Below the pieces are notes generated by a model. The model worked only from the letters and a program-made list of their open reading frames with translations, ran no database searches and was not told the DNA's origin. DNA of 64,000 nt, from contig NZ_AP019781.1 of NCBI RefSeq assembly GCF_019669965.1, positions 2,047,092 to 2,111,091 on the forward strand, written 5' to 3'. Below, piece after piece: positions 33,970 through 43,242 of the stretch. Each line of letters begins with the position of its first letter. Position 1 is the stretch's first letter. The stretch is from Methanoculleus chikugoensis. Its GTDB lineage: Archaea; Halobacteriota; Methanomicrobia; Methanomicrobiales; Methanoculleaceae. Both the position numbers and the translations under genes were made by a program.

Positions 33970-34721
33970 AGGTGGCCTCAGACCTGATGGTGGATATCCC
34001 CACCCTGCATTACGACGATTACGTCACAAAAGCACGGAGCATCCTCAGGGACGACGTCTTTCGTGAGGTCTACGTCGTGGACGAGAAGAACCGTCTGCGA
34101 GGTTATCTCGACATCTCCGACGTCCTGCGAGTCATGGACACCAAGTCGAACGTCACGATCAAAGGGTTCGTCCGGGAGGCCGCTCAGGCCGCCCCGGATA
34201 CCCCCCTTGCGGAGACAGGCATCGCTATCATGAACGCCCGCACAAACAGCGCTGCGGTGGTCAACGAAGACGGCGTATACCAGGGAGGGGTGCTCTTCTC
34301 CGAACTCTTCCCCGTCCTGATCTCGCGCCGCACCATCCCCGGCAGGGTCGAGGACGCCATGTCGCGAGAACCCGTCACCTGCACGCCGGACGAGCCCATA
34401 CACCGCATCTACAGCCTGATCGTCACGAGCGGGTTTACCGCGTTTCCGGTGGTGCAGAAGAATGAGGCTATCGGCGTAGTCTCCCGCCGGGATCTCCTGC
34501 GCGCCGGGAGTGTCCGCATATCGGTGAAGAACCAGGCAGACACCACCGTCGAGCGGGTGATGACGACACCCGTCATCTCGGTGGCGCCGGACGACACGAT
34601 AGCAACGGCAAGCCGGCTGATGGTCGAACACGACATCAGCATGCTCCCGGTCATCGACGAGAAGAAGCGGCTCGTCGGCGTTATCGACCGGCATGACGTC
34701 CTCAGCGGCCGTTTGCCCTGA
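33966..34721 (+). CDS. Four-CBS-domain protein (operon gene 2)
   Basis: The 251-residue protein consists of four CBS motifs, recognisable as DLMVDIPTLHYDD, AAQAAPDTPLAET, DAMSREPVTCTPDEPI and VMTTPVISVAPDDTI with closing strands such as VIDRHDVL. No other domain is present. It starts inside the stop of gene 1. Probably a stand-alone ligand sensor that acts on another protein. Confidence 0.85.
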   Translation: MKVASDLMVDIPTLHYDDYVTKARSILRDDVFREVYVVDEKNRLRGYLDISDVLRVMDTKSNVTIKGFVREAAQAAPDTPLAETGIAIMNARTNSAAVVNEDGVYQGGVLFSELFPVLISRRTIPGRVEDAMSREPVTCTPDEPIHRIYSLIVTSGFTAFPVVQKNEAIGVVSRRDLLRAGSVRISVKNQADTTVERVMTTPVISVAPDDTIATASRLMVEHDISMLPVIDEKKRLVGVIDRHDVLSGRLP

Positions 34722-34760
34722 GAGCAGTTCCAGACCCTATAATTTCAGAGGAGTGATACG

Positions 34761-35708
34761 ATGCAACCCAACTCGAATAACTCGGATAAGAAACCGGCCG
34801 ACAGGCTCCTGAAGATGCCCGGAAAACGCGAACGCGGGCCGGTCGACTTCAAGACAAAGATTGCCGAGCATGAAGGCGAGATCATGGCGATCGCCACAAG
34901 GGATGTCGTCGTGGCGCAGCAGACGACCACGATCATCCAGGCGGTCGAGATCATGACCCGGGAAGGGTTCCGCAGGCTGCCGGTCGTCGATCCCGGAACG
35001 CGCCACCTCCGGGGGATCGTGACCGTCGGCGACATCATCAACTTCATGGGCGGCGGCGACAAGTTCAACCTCGTGCAGGTGAAGCACGGGGGGAACTTCC
35101 TCGCGGCCATCAACGAGGGGCTCCGCGAGATCATGACGCCGCACCTGGTCACGATGCCCGTGACCGGAGCCATCGCCGACGCGGTCGATATCATCGTCAA
35201 CAAAAATATCGGCGGGATCCCCATCACCGACGCGGAAGGAGAACTGAAGGGCATCGTGACCGAGCGCGACGTGATGAAGGTGCTCGCCACGGAGAACTCG
35301 GGCCGCAAGGCGGAGGATATCATGAACTCGTCGGTACGCGTCACCGGCCCCGACACACCGATCGGCAAGGTCTGCCGGGAGATGGTGAAATGCCGGTTCA
35401 GGCGCTTTCCGGTTGTTGCCGACGACGTCCTCTGCGGGATCGTCACCGCCACCGATATCATGAGTTATCTCGGGAAGGGCAAGGCGTTCGAGCAGCTGAC
35501 GACCGGGGACTCCATCGAGGTCATGGGGGTGCCGGTGCGCTCGCTCCTCTCCGGGGAACTGCACACCATCACGCCCGACCGGAACATCCACGAGATCGCC
35601 CTCGAGATGATCCGGCGGCGTGTCGGGGCGCTCCCGGTCATCGAGGACTCGCACCTTGTCGGCCTCGTTACGGAATACGACCTTGTGAAAGCATTTTCTG
35701 AGGAGTGA
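34761..35708 (+). CDS. Four-CBS-domain protein (operon gene 3)
   Basis: The 315-residue protein has a charged N-terminal extension of about 45 residues and four CBS motifs: IATRDVVVAQQTTTI, EIMTPHLVTMPVTGAIADAV, DIMNSSVRVTGPDTPI and SLLSGELHTITPDRNI. A GGAGTGATACG ribosome binding site precedes the ATG. It is separated from gene 2 by 39 bases and from gene 4 by 7 bases. Confidence 0.86.
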   Translation: MQPNSNNSDKKPADRLLKMPGKRERGPVDFKTKIAEHEGEIMAIATRDVVVAQQTTTIIQAVEIMTREGFRRLPVVDPGTRHLRGIVTVGDIINFMGGGDKFNLVQVKHGGNFLAAINEGLREIMTPHLVTMPVTGAIADAVDIIVNKNIGGIPITDAEGELKGIVTERDVMKVLATENSGRKAEDIMNSSVRVTGPDTPIGKVCREMVKCRFRRFPVVADDVLCGIVTATDIMSYLGKGKAFEQLTTGDSIEVMGVPVRSLLSGELHTITPDRNIHEIALEMIRRRVGALPVIEDSHLVGLVTEYDLVKAFSEE

Positions 35709-35715
35709 TGCGAAG

Positions 35716-36555
35716 ATGCGTGCCATTGATGTGATGGCATCTCCGGTGTACGTCGTTGCGCCGGGGGATAATGTCGCCTATGCGCGAAACCTCATGCTCA
35801 AACACCGGGTGTCGCGGTTGCCCGTCATGGAAGGGGACGAACTCCGGGGTATCCTCACCAAGAAGGATATCGCATACCGGCTCAGGCAGACGGAACCGAT
35901 GTGGCGGAGGCGCCCGATCGACCGGATTCCGGTCAGTATCCTGATGGCGCCCGAACCGATCACGATAGCGCCACAGACCGGCATCCGCGAGATCGCGGCC
36001 ATCATGCTCGATAAGGACATCTCCGGGATTCCCGTCGTCGAAGAGGGCAGGGTGAGCGGCATCGTCACCAAACTGGATGTGATGCGGTCGGCCCATATCC
36101 GCGGGCTCACCGCAAAGGTCAGCGATATCATGGAGGATGCGGTCACGGTGAACCGGTATCACTCGCTGGACCACGTCATCGACACGATAAAGGGAAAAAA
36201 CGATAAACTTATTGTCGTCAACGACAATGGAAGCCTTGCCGGCATAATTACCGAGAGTAACCTCGCATTTTACGAGTATCTGGACGAACGGATGAACCTG
36301 CCCAGGAAGGATGTTACTCACCTCAGGAAGGAGGCGCCGGCGGGGCAGAAACGCTTCAGATACGTCGTTGAGGTATCGGCAGTTGCGGAAGACATCATGA
36401 GCCGCCCGGTCATCACCGTATCCCCCGATGCATCCCTCCAGGATGCCGTCGGGCTGATGCTGGAGAACCAGATCAACAGCCTCGCAGTCGTGGAGGACGG
36501 CGATATCCGGGGTATGCTCAAGAGAGATGATATCATCAAGGAAGTGGCAAAATGA
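35716..36555 (+). CDS. Four-CBS-domain protein (operon gene 4)
   Basis: The 279-residue protein contains DVMASPVYVVAPGDNV, ILMAPEPITIAPQTGI, DIMEDAVTVNRYHSL and DIMSRPVITVSPDASL, each followed by the usual LPVV/IVTK strand pair. Middle motifs are linked by a basic stretch (RWRRRPIDR-like). Its last bases overlap gene 5 as ATGA. Confidence 0.86.
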   Translation: MRAIDVMASPVYVVAPGDNVAYARNLMLKHRVSRLPVMEGDELRGILTKKDIAYRLRQTEPMWRRRPIDRIPVSILMAPEPITIAPQTGIREIAAIMLDKDISGIPVVEEGRVSGIVTKLDVMRSAHIRGLTAKVSDIMEDAVTVNRYHSLDHVIDTIKGKNDKLIVVNDNGSLAGIITESNLAFYEYLDERMNLPRKDVTHLRKEAPAGQKRFRYVVEVSAVAEDIMSRPVITVSPDASLQDAVGLMLENQINSLAVVEDGDIRGMLKRDDIIKEVAK

Positions 36556-37334
36556 GCGACAGATTTCAGGTACTTGTCAAAGACGTGATGGCAAAACCGA
36601 TCACCATCGCGAAGTCCGCCTTTGTCAGCGAAGCGCTCGATAAGATGCTCGGTGAGGGCGTCGATCCGCTGATCGTGACCAACAACGGCACGGTCATCGG
36701 AACGACGTCCCGCGCGGCAATCGCCGAGACGCTCGGGAGCAGGAAGACCCAGGCGCTGAAGGCCACATCCATTCATGTCGCGAACACGGTCGAGGAGAAC
36801 TTCACCTCCGCGTATCCGGACCAGAGCATCGACGTTCTGGTGCCGCTGCTCCAGCACTACAAGCTGGTGGTGGTCTTCGACGCCGAGCACCGCCTTATCG
36901 GGCAGGTGACGGCGGGCGATCTCCTGAAGGTGCTCCGCCCGGCGGGTGGCACCCTCGACGTCATGGAACCGGCGCACACCATCCAGAGCGAGGAGCGCGC
37001 CGTCCACCTCCGCCGCAGGATGCTTGACGGCGAGATCGACCGCTTCATCGTCGAAGACGGAGACGCCGTCCTCGGTATCGTCACGGAGACCGATGTCGCA
37101 AAGGCGCTCCACGCGATCAAGGATCTCGTGGAGGATACCCGGCAGGAGTACCGGATCAGGAACCTGCTCGTGCGGGACATCATGACCACGCCCCTGATCT
37201 CAATGGACGCGAATACGGACGTCTCCGACGTCATCGACCTGATGCTCAAGAAGAACATCAGTTCCGTCCCGATCAATCGGAACGGCAGGATCGCGGGCGT
37301 CGTGACCCGGAACTCGCTCGTGCAGGCCCTGTGA
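36552..37334 (+). CDS. Four-CBS-domain protein (operon gene 5)
   Basis: The 260-residue protein has CBS motifs VMAKPITIAKSAFV, TSAYPDQSIDVL, a third unit around MEPAHTIQSEERAVHL and a fourth DIMTTPLISMDANTDV followed by VPINRNGRIAGVVTR. The second and third are more divergent than in the sister genes. It ends the operon; the dispersed repeat region follows. Confidence 0.85.
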   Translation: MSDRFQVLVKDVMAKPITIAKSAFVSEALDKMLGEGVDPLIVTNNGTVIGTTSRAAIAETLGSRKTQALKATSIHVANTVEENFTSAYPDQSIDVLVPLLQHYKLVVVFDAEHRLIGQVTAGDLLKVLRPAGGTLDVMEPAHTIQSEERAVHLRRRMLDGEIDRFIVEDGDAVLGIVTETDVAKALHAIKDLVEDTRQEYRIRNLLVRDIMTTPLISMDANTDVSDVIDLMLKKNISSVPINRNGRIAGVVTRNSLVQAL

Positions 37335-37399
37335 AGGGCCGGATACTACTACCACTTTTTTTGCGGGCGGCGGGGCGGCCGCGGGGATTTTTGGGAACG

Positions 37400-37557
37400 A
37401 GAACGGCATATTCTGTAGTCGTAACCCTGCCCGGGGGGCGGGGCGATGGGAAACCGTGTGCGATTCTTCGCCAGCGTCTCCCAGCCGGTGAACCAGGGGT
37501 GTCGCCACCGGGGGTGGTGGGGCATCCTCCCTCCTCTGCCTTTACCTATCCGCGATT
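37400..37557. repeat. Partial, diverged copy of the dispersed GC-rich repeat
   Basis: Blocks such as GGCGATGGGAAACCGTG, TCTTCGCCAGCGTCTC, GTGAACCAGGGGTGTCGCCA and GGGGGTGGTGGGG parallel the second half of the copy that follows at 37558 in the same order. It looks like a tandem, partly decayed copy. No protein-coding gene is supported here. Confidence 0.5.
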
Positions 37558-37914
37558 CCTGTAGCCCCCACCCCGCCCGCGCTTCGCGCTCCTCAACCGC
37601 ACCTGCGGCGCTCGAACTCCTGCCGTTCCGGCAGTCGTTCCCCGCCCGCAAGGGGCGGGGGCAGTGCGTGGGGATAGCCGGCGGGAAGCCGTGCACGGTT
37701 CTTCCCCGGGTTCTCACCCATGCAGTGGACCATGGGGGTATCGCCACTGGGGGAGGGGCTGACGGGGAGTGCGATGTTCCGTAGGAACGGAGCTCGAGCA
37801 CCCGAAGGGTGCGGAGTGCGAGCGCAGCGAGCTTGAGCACCGTTAGGTGCGAGGGGGGGCGTGCCCCCTCCCCTGTCTCTATTGCGTAAGGTCCTCCTTT
37901 GTAGCCCCCACCCA
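37558..37914. repeat. Dispersed GC-rich non-coding repeat, copy 2
   Basis: This matches 13648-13940 over most of its length, in the same order: GTAGCCCCCACCC, GGGGCGGGGGCAGTGCGTGG, GGGAAGCCGTG, CAGTGGACCATGGGGGTATC, CCCTCCCCTGTCTC and ATTGCGTAAGG, ending GTAGCCCCCACCCA. An extra hairpin-rich insert of about 75 bases (37785-37855, with CCCGAAGGGTGCGGA) is absent from copy 1. Together with the partial copy it fills the 690-base gap between the CBS operon and dys. Confidence 0.75.
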
Positions 37915-38024
37915 CTCCTCCCGACCCGCCACAATGACAGCCCAAAAACCTCCATCCGCCCCCTCCATCGGGTCGGCACCAACCATTAATAGGCCACAAT
38001 CCGAAATGATATCACGATATTTCC

Positions 38025-38996
38025 ATGAAACCAACGCAGCCAGTCAAACCAACCAGCAATATAACGGCCCTCCTTCTATCCATGAGCCAGACCGGCTTTC
38101 AGGGGAGAAAACTCGGGGAGTCGCTCGGCGTCTGGACCAGGATGGTCTCGGATCCGGACTGCACGATATTCATGGGACTTTCGGGCGCGATGATCCCCGC
38201 AGGCATGCAGAACGTGCTCATCGAACTCGTCAAACACCGTTACGTTGACGTCATCGTCTCGACGGGCGCGAACATCTTCCACGACACCTGCGAGCACCTC
38301 GGCGTCCGGCACTATCTCGGCCACCACCACGCAGACGACGAAGCGCTCTTTGCGGAGGGGATCGACCGGATCTACGACGTCTTCGCCTACGAAGAGGAGT
38401 TCCGGAGCATCGACGCGGAGATCGCCCGGTTCGCCGACGAGATAGCACCGTTCCGGGGCTCCTCACGGGAGTTCATCCGCCGCCTCGGGAACTGGCTCCG
38501 CGAACGGCGGCCGGAAGGCCGGTCGCTCGTCGCCACCTGCGCCGAATACGGTGTCCCGATCTTCATCCCCGCCCTCTGCGACTCGTCCATCGGGATCGGC
38601 CTCGTGATGGCACGCCGGCGCGGGGTCGACGTCGATATCGACCAGCTCGCCGACACCGACGAGATCACCCGCATGGTCGAGGACGCGAAGAAGACCGGCG
38701 TCATCTACGTCGGCGGCGGCGTCCCGAAGAACTTTATCCAGCAGACCCAGGTCATCGCGTCGATCCACGACCAGAACCTCGGCGGGCACGCCTACGCCAT
38801 CCAGTACACCACCGACGCCCCCCACTGGGGCGGCCTCTCCGGGTGCACGTTCGAGGAGGCGATCAGCTGGGGCAAGGAGGCGCCCGAGTCCCCTCGCGTC
38901 CAGTGCTTCTGCGACGCGACGATCGCGCTTCCCATCGTCGCATCGGGGCTGATCGGGAGCGGAGTCGAGCGCGCCCGCCAGGCGCCCCGGCAGTAA
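38025..38996 (+). CDS. dys: Deoxyhypusine synthase family protein
   Basis: The 323-residue protein begins with TQPVKPTSNITALLLSMSQT and contains GFQGRKLGESL, FMGLSGAMIPAGMQNVLIEL, VSTGANIFHDTCEHLG, CDSSIGIGL and GGGVPKNFIQQ with the catalytic Lys. It transfers the aminobutyl group of spermidine to a lysine of translation factor aIF5A. No ribosome binding site is clear, so the gene may be leaderless. It stands alone between repeat regions. Confidence 0.93.
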   Translation: MKPTQPVKPTSNITALLLSMSQTGFQGRKLGESLGVWTRMVSDPDCTIFMGLSGAMIPAGMQNVLIELVKHRYVDVIVSTGANIFHDTCEHLGVRHYLGHHHADDEALFAEGIDRIYDVFAYEEEFRSIDAEIARFADEIAPFRGSSREFIRRLGNWLRERRPEGRSLVATCAEYGVPIFIPALCDSSIGIGLVMARRRGVDVDIDQLADTDEITRMVEDAKKTGVIYVGGGVPKNFIQQTQVIASIHDQNLGGHAYAIQYTTDAPHWGGLSGCTFEEAISWGKEAPESPRVQCFCDATIALPIVASGLIGSGVERARQAPRQ

Positions 38997-39045
38997 TCGG
39001 AGTGGATGCCCGGGCTCACGCAAGTCAACAGGAGACAATAATGAA

Positions 39046-39160
39046 GTCTCACGCGAAGAACGCGAAGTCTGGTGTCTGAGTGCTTGCTTCGCGTTCTTCG
39101 CACCTACGGTGTTCAAGCTCCTGCCCTTCGGCCCATCGCTCTTCGCGGCTTCGCGTGCGA
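39046..39160. repeat. Inverted-repeat element, copy C
   Basis: It opens with GTCTCACGCGAAGAACGCGA at 39046 and closes with CTTCGCGGCTTCGCGTGCGA at 39141-39160, the same ends as copies A and B near 25.2-25.4 kb. The interior is different (GCTTCGCGTTCTTCGCACC). It lies in the 357-base gap between dys and tRNA-Ser; I see no other gene in that gap. Confidence 0.6.
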
Positions 39161-39353
39161 CAGCGGTATAGGAACGTGCATGGAACCCATTTGTATTGAC
39201 TCTCGCGGAGACCGGGACCGCCCGCCACCCCGGCCTCAGACCACCACAATTATTATTAATCAATGGGGCCAAAATTAGTAGGCACAAGTCATAGAATGCT
39301 GTGTCTGGAGCAGCACATCGCGTGTTGCGAGTGTCGAAAGATGCGAAGTTCTA

Positions 39354-39438
39354 TGTTGAGGTAGCCAAGCCTGGTATGGCGCAGGTTTGCTAAACCTGTG
39401 TCCCCCTGGGACTCGAGGGTTCAAATCCCTCCCTCAGC
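39354..39438 (+). tRNA. tRNA-Ser (GCT anticodon)
   Basis: The acceptor GTTGAGG pairs with CCTCAGC (one G-T pair), the anticodon arm is CAGGT-TTGCTAA-ACCTG with anticodon GCT, a long variable arm (TGTCCCCCTGGGACTC) is present as expected for Ser, and the T arm is GAGGG-TTCAAAT-CCCTC. The discriminator base is G at 39438; CCA is not encoded. It lies just ahead of the ribosomal superoperon. Confidence 0.92.
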
Positions 39439-39473
39439 GCTTTCACCGACAACGTCGATGATGAGGCGATCAC

Positions 39474-39923
39474 ATGGATGAAGAAGAGATAAAGTACTTT
39501 GTTCGAGTCAGAAACACTGATCTCGACGGCACCAAGTCAGTGCAGATCGCACTGACCGGGATCAAGGGCATTGGTCCGCACACGTCGCGCACCATCACCG
39601 CCCTTGCCAACGTGGATCCCCGTGCCGTGCTCGGCAAACTCGACGACGAATCGGTCGAGCGGATCGCGAACGCCGTCGACACCTACACGGAACAGGTGCC
39701 CGACTGGATGGTCAACCGCCAGAAAGACGTCTACACCGGAGAGGTCCGCCACCTGCTCGGGACCGATCTCACCATGATGAACGACGACGACGTCAACCGC
39801 ATGAGAAAGATGCGGAGTTACCGCGGCATCAGGCACGAGACCGGACAGAAGGTCCGCGGCCAGCGCACCAAGTCCACCGGAAGAACCGGCACGACCGTCG
39901 GCGTCAAGAGAAAGAAGGATTGA
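39474..39923 (+). CDS. rpsM: Ribosomal protein uS13
   Basis: The 149-residue protein shows [33 protein letters not shown], and the C-terminal [20 protein letters not shown] typical of archaeal S13. It sits at the small-subunit head and contacts tRNA. It opens the superoperon S13-S4-S11-Rpo3, with a GAGGCGATC ribosome binding site. The basic tail ends VGVKRKKD. Confidence 0.97.
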   Translation: MDEEEIKYFVRVRNTDLDGTKSVQIALTGIKGIGPHTSRTITALANVDPRAVLGKLDDESVERIANAVDTYTEQVPDWMVNRQKDVYTGEVRHLLGTDLTMMNDDDVNRMRKMRSYRGIRHETGQKVRGQRTKSTGRTGTTVGVKRKKD

Positions 39924-39934
39924 GTGGTGATTGA

Positions 39935-40483
39935 ATGGGATATCCCGGAAAAAACTACAAAACGTATGCGACGCCCAAGCGGCGGTTTGAGAAGACCCGG
40001 CTTGAGGACGAAAAGCGGCTCATCATCGATTACGGCCTGCGGAACAAGCGCGAACTCTGGAAGGCCCAGAGCGTGCTGCGGAAGTACCGCTCCGCCGCCC
40101 GTGAACTGGTGGCGCTCCGCTCGGGCGGACTCAGCACCGAGGACTACCAGAAGAAGAGAGACCAGCTCGTCAACCACCTGTACCGCTACGGTATCGTCGG
40201 TGAGAACGCCGATGTCGGTGACGTTCTCGCGCTCAAAGTCGAGCAGCAGCTCGACCGCCGGCTCCAGACGCTGGTTCTCCGCAAAGGGTTCGCACGATCC
40301 CCCAAGCAGGCTCGCCAGTTCATCACCCACGGCCACATCGCAATCAAAGGCCGCCGCGTGACCGTCCCGAGTTACCGGGTCGAGAGAGCCGAAGAGGTCG
40401 AGATCAGTTACTACGGCCCCTCCCCGCTCACGAACGAGGTTCATCCCGAGAGAAGCCGCATCGCCCGCGCAGGAGTGAGGTAA
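39935..40483 (+). CDS. rpsD: Ribosomal protein uS4
   Basis: The 182-residue protein starts [20 protein letters not shown], the usual archaeal S4 start, and has the S4 RNA-binding domain [41 protein letters not shown]. It is a primary 16S rRNA binder. It begins 12 bases after rpsM and ends 5 bases before rpsK. Confidence 0.97.
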   Translation: MGYPGKNYKTYATPKRRFEKTRLEDEKRLIIDYGLRNKRELWKAQSVLRKYRSAARELVALRSGGLSTEDYQKKRDQLVNHLYRYGIVGENADVGDVLALKVEQQLDRRLQTLVLRKGFARSPKQARQFITHGHIAIKGRRVTVPSYRVERAEEVEISYYGPSPLTNEVHPERSRIARAGVR

Positions 40484-40487
40484 CACC

Positions 40488-40877
40488 ATGGCAGAAGAGA
40501 AATGGGGCATCGCGCACATCTTTGCCTCCTTTAACAACACCATCATCACCGTCACTGACCTCTCCGGAGCGGAGACGGTCACCAAGAGCAGCGGCGGCAT
40601 GGTCGTGAAACAGGACAGGAACGAGAGCTCGCCGTATGCCGCCATGCAGATGGCGATCCAGGTCGCGCAGAACGCACGGGACAAAGGGATCACCGGCGTC
40701 CACGTGAAGGTCCGCGCACCCGGCCGGGGCAAACAGCGGAGCCCCGGGCCCGGCGCCCAGGCAGCGATCCGTGCCCTCGCCCGTGCAGGGATGAGGATCG
40801 GCCGCATCGAAGACGTCACCCCGGTGCCTCACGACAGCATCCGCGGCAAAGGCGGCCGGAGAGGAAGGAGAGTGTAA
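40488..40877 (+). CDS. rpsK: Ribosomal protein uS11
   Basis: The 129-residue protein contains [55 protein letters not shown] and [20 protein letters not shown], all diagnostic. It lines the mRNA channel platform. Its stop overlaps the rpoD ATG by one base (TAATG). Confidence 0.97.
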   Translation: MAEEKWGIAHIFASFNNTIITVTDLSGAETVTKSSGGMVVKQDRNESSPYAAMQMAIQVAQNARDKGITGVHVKVRAPGRGKQRSPGPGAQAAIRALARAGMRIGRIEDVTPVPHDSIRGKGGRRGRRV

Positions 40878-41707
40878 TGGAGATAGCGTTTTCTCGACTG
40901 GATGAGAGAGTCGCCAAATTCACCCTGAGCGGCGTTTCGACGTCGTTCGCCAATATGCTTCGGCGGGCAATGATCAGCGAAGTGCCGACGCTCGCCATCG
41001 AAGATGTCCGCATCTACGACAACACGAGCGTTCTCTTCGACGAGATGCTGGCGCACCGCCTGGGACTCATTCCGCTCCGGACAGACCTCAAGGTCTACAA
41101 ACCGCGCAGCGAGTGTACCTGCGAAGGCGCCGGGTGCTCGGCCTGCACCGCGACCTATACGCTCTCCGTCGAGGGGCCGAAGATCGTCAGCTCAAGCGAC
41201 CTGATACCGCAGGATCCCGACGCCGCACCGGCGGAGGAGGGCATCCCCATCATCGAACTCGCGAAAGACCAGAAGGTCGTGCTCGAAGCGCACGCAGTCG
41301 TCGGCACCGGAAAAGAGCATGCCAAGTGGCAGGCGACGACCGCCTGCGGTTACAAGAACTACCCCATAATCGCCATCGACGCGAGGTGCGACGGGTGCGG
41401 CATGTGCATCGACGAGTGCCCGAGGAACGTGCTCGAGACGGCGCAGGGAAAAGTCCGGGTCACCGAAGGGCGGCAGGAACTCTGTTCCCTCTGCAAGCTC
41501 TGCGAGCGGGCATGCCTTGCCGGCGGGATCGGCACTGAAGCGGCCATCCGTATCGGCACGGACGCCGAGAGATTCATCTTCGTGGTGGAGAGCGACGGTT
41601 CAATGCCCGTCCGCGAGATCATCGAGAGAGCGCTACAGTATATCCAGAGATCATCAGACGACCTGGTAGACGTGATGAACGAGATTACGGGAGAGGGGAC
41701 TGAATGA
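40877..41707 (+). CDS. rpoD: RNA polymerase subunit Rpo3 (D) with two [4Fe-4S] motifs
   Basis: The 276-residue protein has the alpha-like assembly domain (FTLSGVSTSFANMLRRAMIS near residue 15, HRLGLIPLRTDL) and a ferredoxin-like insert with two complete CxxCxxCxxxC motifs: CDGCGMCIDEC and CSLCKLCERAC (residues about 174-215). A separate CTCEGAGC segment lies near residue 77. The subunit nucleates polymerase assembly with Rpo11. Both clusters look intact, whereas many archaea retain one or none. It overlaps rpl18e by 4 bases. Confidence 0.96.
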   Translation: MEIAFSRLDERVAKFTLSGVSTSFANMLRRAMISEVPTLAIEDVRIYDNTSVLFDEMLAHRLGLIPLRTDLKVYKPRSECTCEGAGCSACTATYTLSVEGPKIVSSSDLIPQDPDAAPAEEGIPIIELAKDQKVVLEAHAVVGTGKEHAKWQATTACGYKNYPIIAIDARCDGCGMCIDECPRNVLETAQGKVRVTEGRQELCSLCKLCERACLAGGIGTEAAIRIGTDAERFIFVVESDGSMPVREIIERALQYIQRSSDDLVDVMNEITGEGTE

Positions 41708-42072
41708 AGAAGACAAACGAGACTAAATCGAACCCCCGGCTGACCGCCCTCATCGTGACGCTCAAAGATGCGTCGCGCGTGCATGAGGCGAACATCTGGC
41801 GCGAGATTGCAAAGAGGCTGGATGCGCCCCGGAAGAACTACGCCGAGGTGAACCTCAGCAAGATCGACCGGTACGCGAACGAAGGCGAGACGATCCTGGT
41901 GCCGGGCAAGGTGCTCGGCAGCGGCGCGCTCAGCCTGCCGGTGAAGATTGCCGCACTGGACTTCTCCGAGGCGGCGGTGAGCAAGATCACCGGCGCAAAC
42001 GGGACGTGCATGACTATCGAGGACCTCGTCCGGGACAACCCGACGGGGAGCAGGGTACGGATCCTCAGGTGA
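41704..42072 (+). CDS. rpl18e: Ribosomal protein eL18
   Basis: The 122-residue protein has [20 protein letters not shown], the [20 protein letters not shown] stretch and [20 protein letters not shown], the archaeal L18e pattern. It is a large-subunit protein. It starts within the rpoD stop (ATGA). Confidence 0.96.
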   Translation: MKKTNETKSNPRLTALIVTLKDASRVHEANIWREIAKRLDAPRKNYAEVNLSKIDRYANEGETILVPGKVLGSGALSLPVKIAALDFSEAAVSKITGANGTCMTIEDLVRDNPTGSRVRILR

Positions 42073-42077
42073 GACGA

Positions 42078-42500
42078 ATGGTTACAGTTATCGACGCAGA
42101 CGGATTACTGCTCGGAAGGATGGCCAGCATCGTCGCGCAGCGTGCGCTTGCCGGCGAGGAGATCGCCATCGTGAACGTGGAAAAGGCAATCGTCTCCGGA
42201 AACAAGGCGCAGGTGCTCGCGAACTACACCACGAAGCGCGAGCGCGGTTCCCGCGAGGGCGGCCCGTTCTTCCCGCGCAGGCCCGACCATATCGTCAAGC
42301 GCACCATCCGCGGAATGCTCCCCTACAAGCGCGAGCGCGGTATCGCGGCATTCAAGCGGATCAAGACCTACGTCGGCGTTCCGATGGAGTTTACCGGGAT
42401 GGAGACGGAGACGCTCGAAGCGGCCCACGTCGACCGGCTGGGCAACACGAGATACGTGACGATCGGGGCGATAAGCAACAACCTCGGAGCAAAATACTAG
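42078..42500 (+). CDS. rplM: Ribosomal protein uL13
   Basis: The 140-residue protein starts at ATG 42078 ([20 protein letters not shown]) and includes [36 protein letters not shown] and RIKTYVGVP. It is an early large-subunit assembly protein. The longer open frame upstream belongs to an alternate frame of rpl18e. Confidence 0.96.
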   Translation: MVTVIDADGLLLGRMASIVAQRALAGEEIAIVNVEKAIVSGNKAQVLANYTTKRERGSREGGPFFPRRPDHIVKRTIRGMLPYKRERGIAAFKRIKTYVGVPMEFTGMETETLEAAHVDRLGNTRYVTIGAISNNLGAKY

Positions 42501-42513
42501 ATGAGGTGATGAA

Positions 42514-42915
42514 GTGGCAAAGATCATCAATTCAAGCGGTAAGAGAAAGACGGCAATCGCCCGCGCGACCTTAAAGCCCGGCAACGGCCGGGTCCGCGTC
42601 AACTCCGTGCCCCTGGAGATCTACGGGACGGAGCTCGTCCGGATGAAGATCGCCGAACCGCTGCTGCTGGTGCCGAACGCGCTCGACGGTGTCGACGCGG
42701 CGATCGACGTCTCCGGCGGCGGCACGATGGGGCAGGCCGAAGCGGTCCGGACAGCGCTCGCGCGCGGCATCGTGGAGTGGCACAACGACCCCGCGATCAA
42801 GGACGCATTCCTCGCGTACGACCGGACGCTGCTCGTAAACGACTCGCGGCAGAAAGAAACCAAGAAGCCGCACGGCCCCGGAGCACGGGCACGGTTCCAG
42901 AAGTCCTACCGGTGA
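42514..42915 (+). CDS. rpsI: Ribosomal protein uS9
   Basis: The 133-residue protein starts at GTG 42514 with GAGGTGATGAA upstream. It reads [21 protein letters not shown] at the start region and ends ARFQKSYR, the universally conserved KxxYR tail that reaches the P-site t[23 protein letters not shown] is the central signature. Confidence 0.96.
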   Translation: MAKIINSSGKRKTAIARATLKPGNGRVRVNSVPLEIYGTELVRMKIAEPLLLVPNALDGVDAAIDVSGGGTMGQAEAVRTALARGIVEWHNDPAIKDAFLAYDRTLLVNDSRQKETKKPHGPGARARFQKSYR

Positions 42916-42949
42916 GCAAAAGAGATATATGGGATGCTGAACCATTATT

Positions 42950-43138
42950 ATGATACCCGTACGATGTTTTACATGCGGTAAGGTCGTCTCTACAGCCTGG
43001 AAGGAGTTCAAGGAGCGGCGGGATGCCGGCGAGGATCCGAAACGGATCCTCGACGATCTCGGTCTGGAGCGTTACTGCTGCAGACGGATGCTGCTGACGC
43101 ACAAGGAAATTGTGGAGGACCTGAATCCGTACCAATGA
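42950..43138 (+). CDS. rpoN: RNA polymerase subunit Rpo10 (N)
   Basis: The 62-residue protein [14 protein letters not shown]...CCRRMLLTH has the atypical zinc motif CxxC ... CC of Rpo10. It stabilises the Rpo3-Rpo11 platform. The stop codon (43136-43138) is followed directly by the first base of tRNA-Pro. Confidence 0.97.
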   Translation: MIPVRCFTCGKVVSTAWKEFKERRDAGEDPKRILDDLGLERYCCRRMLLTHKEIVEDLNPYQ

Positions 43139-43212
43139 GGGGTCGTGGGGTAGCCTGGCCATCCTATGGCGTTCGGGATGCTGTGACCTGAGTTCAAATC
43201 TCAGCGACCCCA
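43139..43212 (+). tRNA. tRNA-Pro (CGG anticodon)
   Basis: The acceptor GGGGTCG pairs with CGACCCC, the T arm is TGAG-TTCAAAT-CTCA, and the anticodon loop TTCGGGA gives CGG with the G37 usual for Pro. The discriminator base is A at 43212. It starts at the base after the rpoN stop and ends 30 bases before rpoK, so it is embedded in the mRNA of the operon and must be cut out. Confidence 0.88.
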
Positions 43213-43242
43213 TTTTATCATGAATGATTTTGAGGCTGCACG

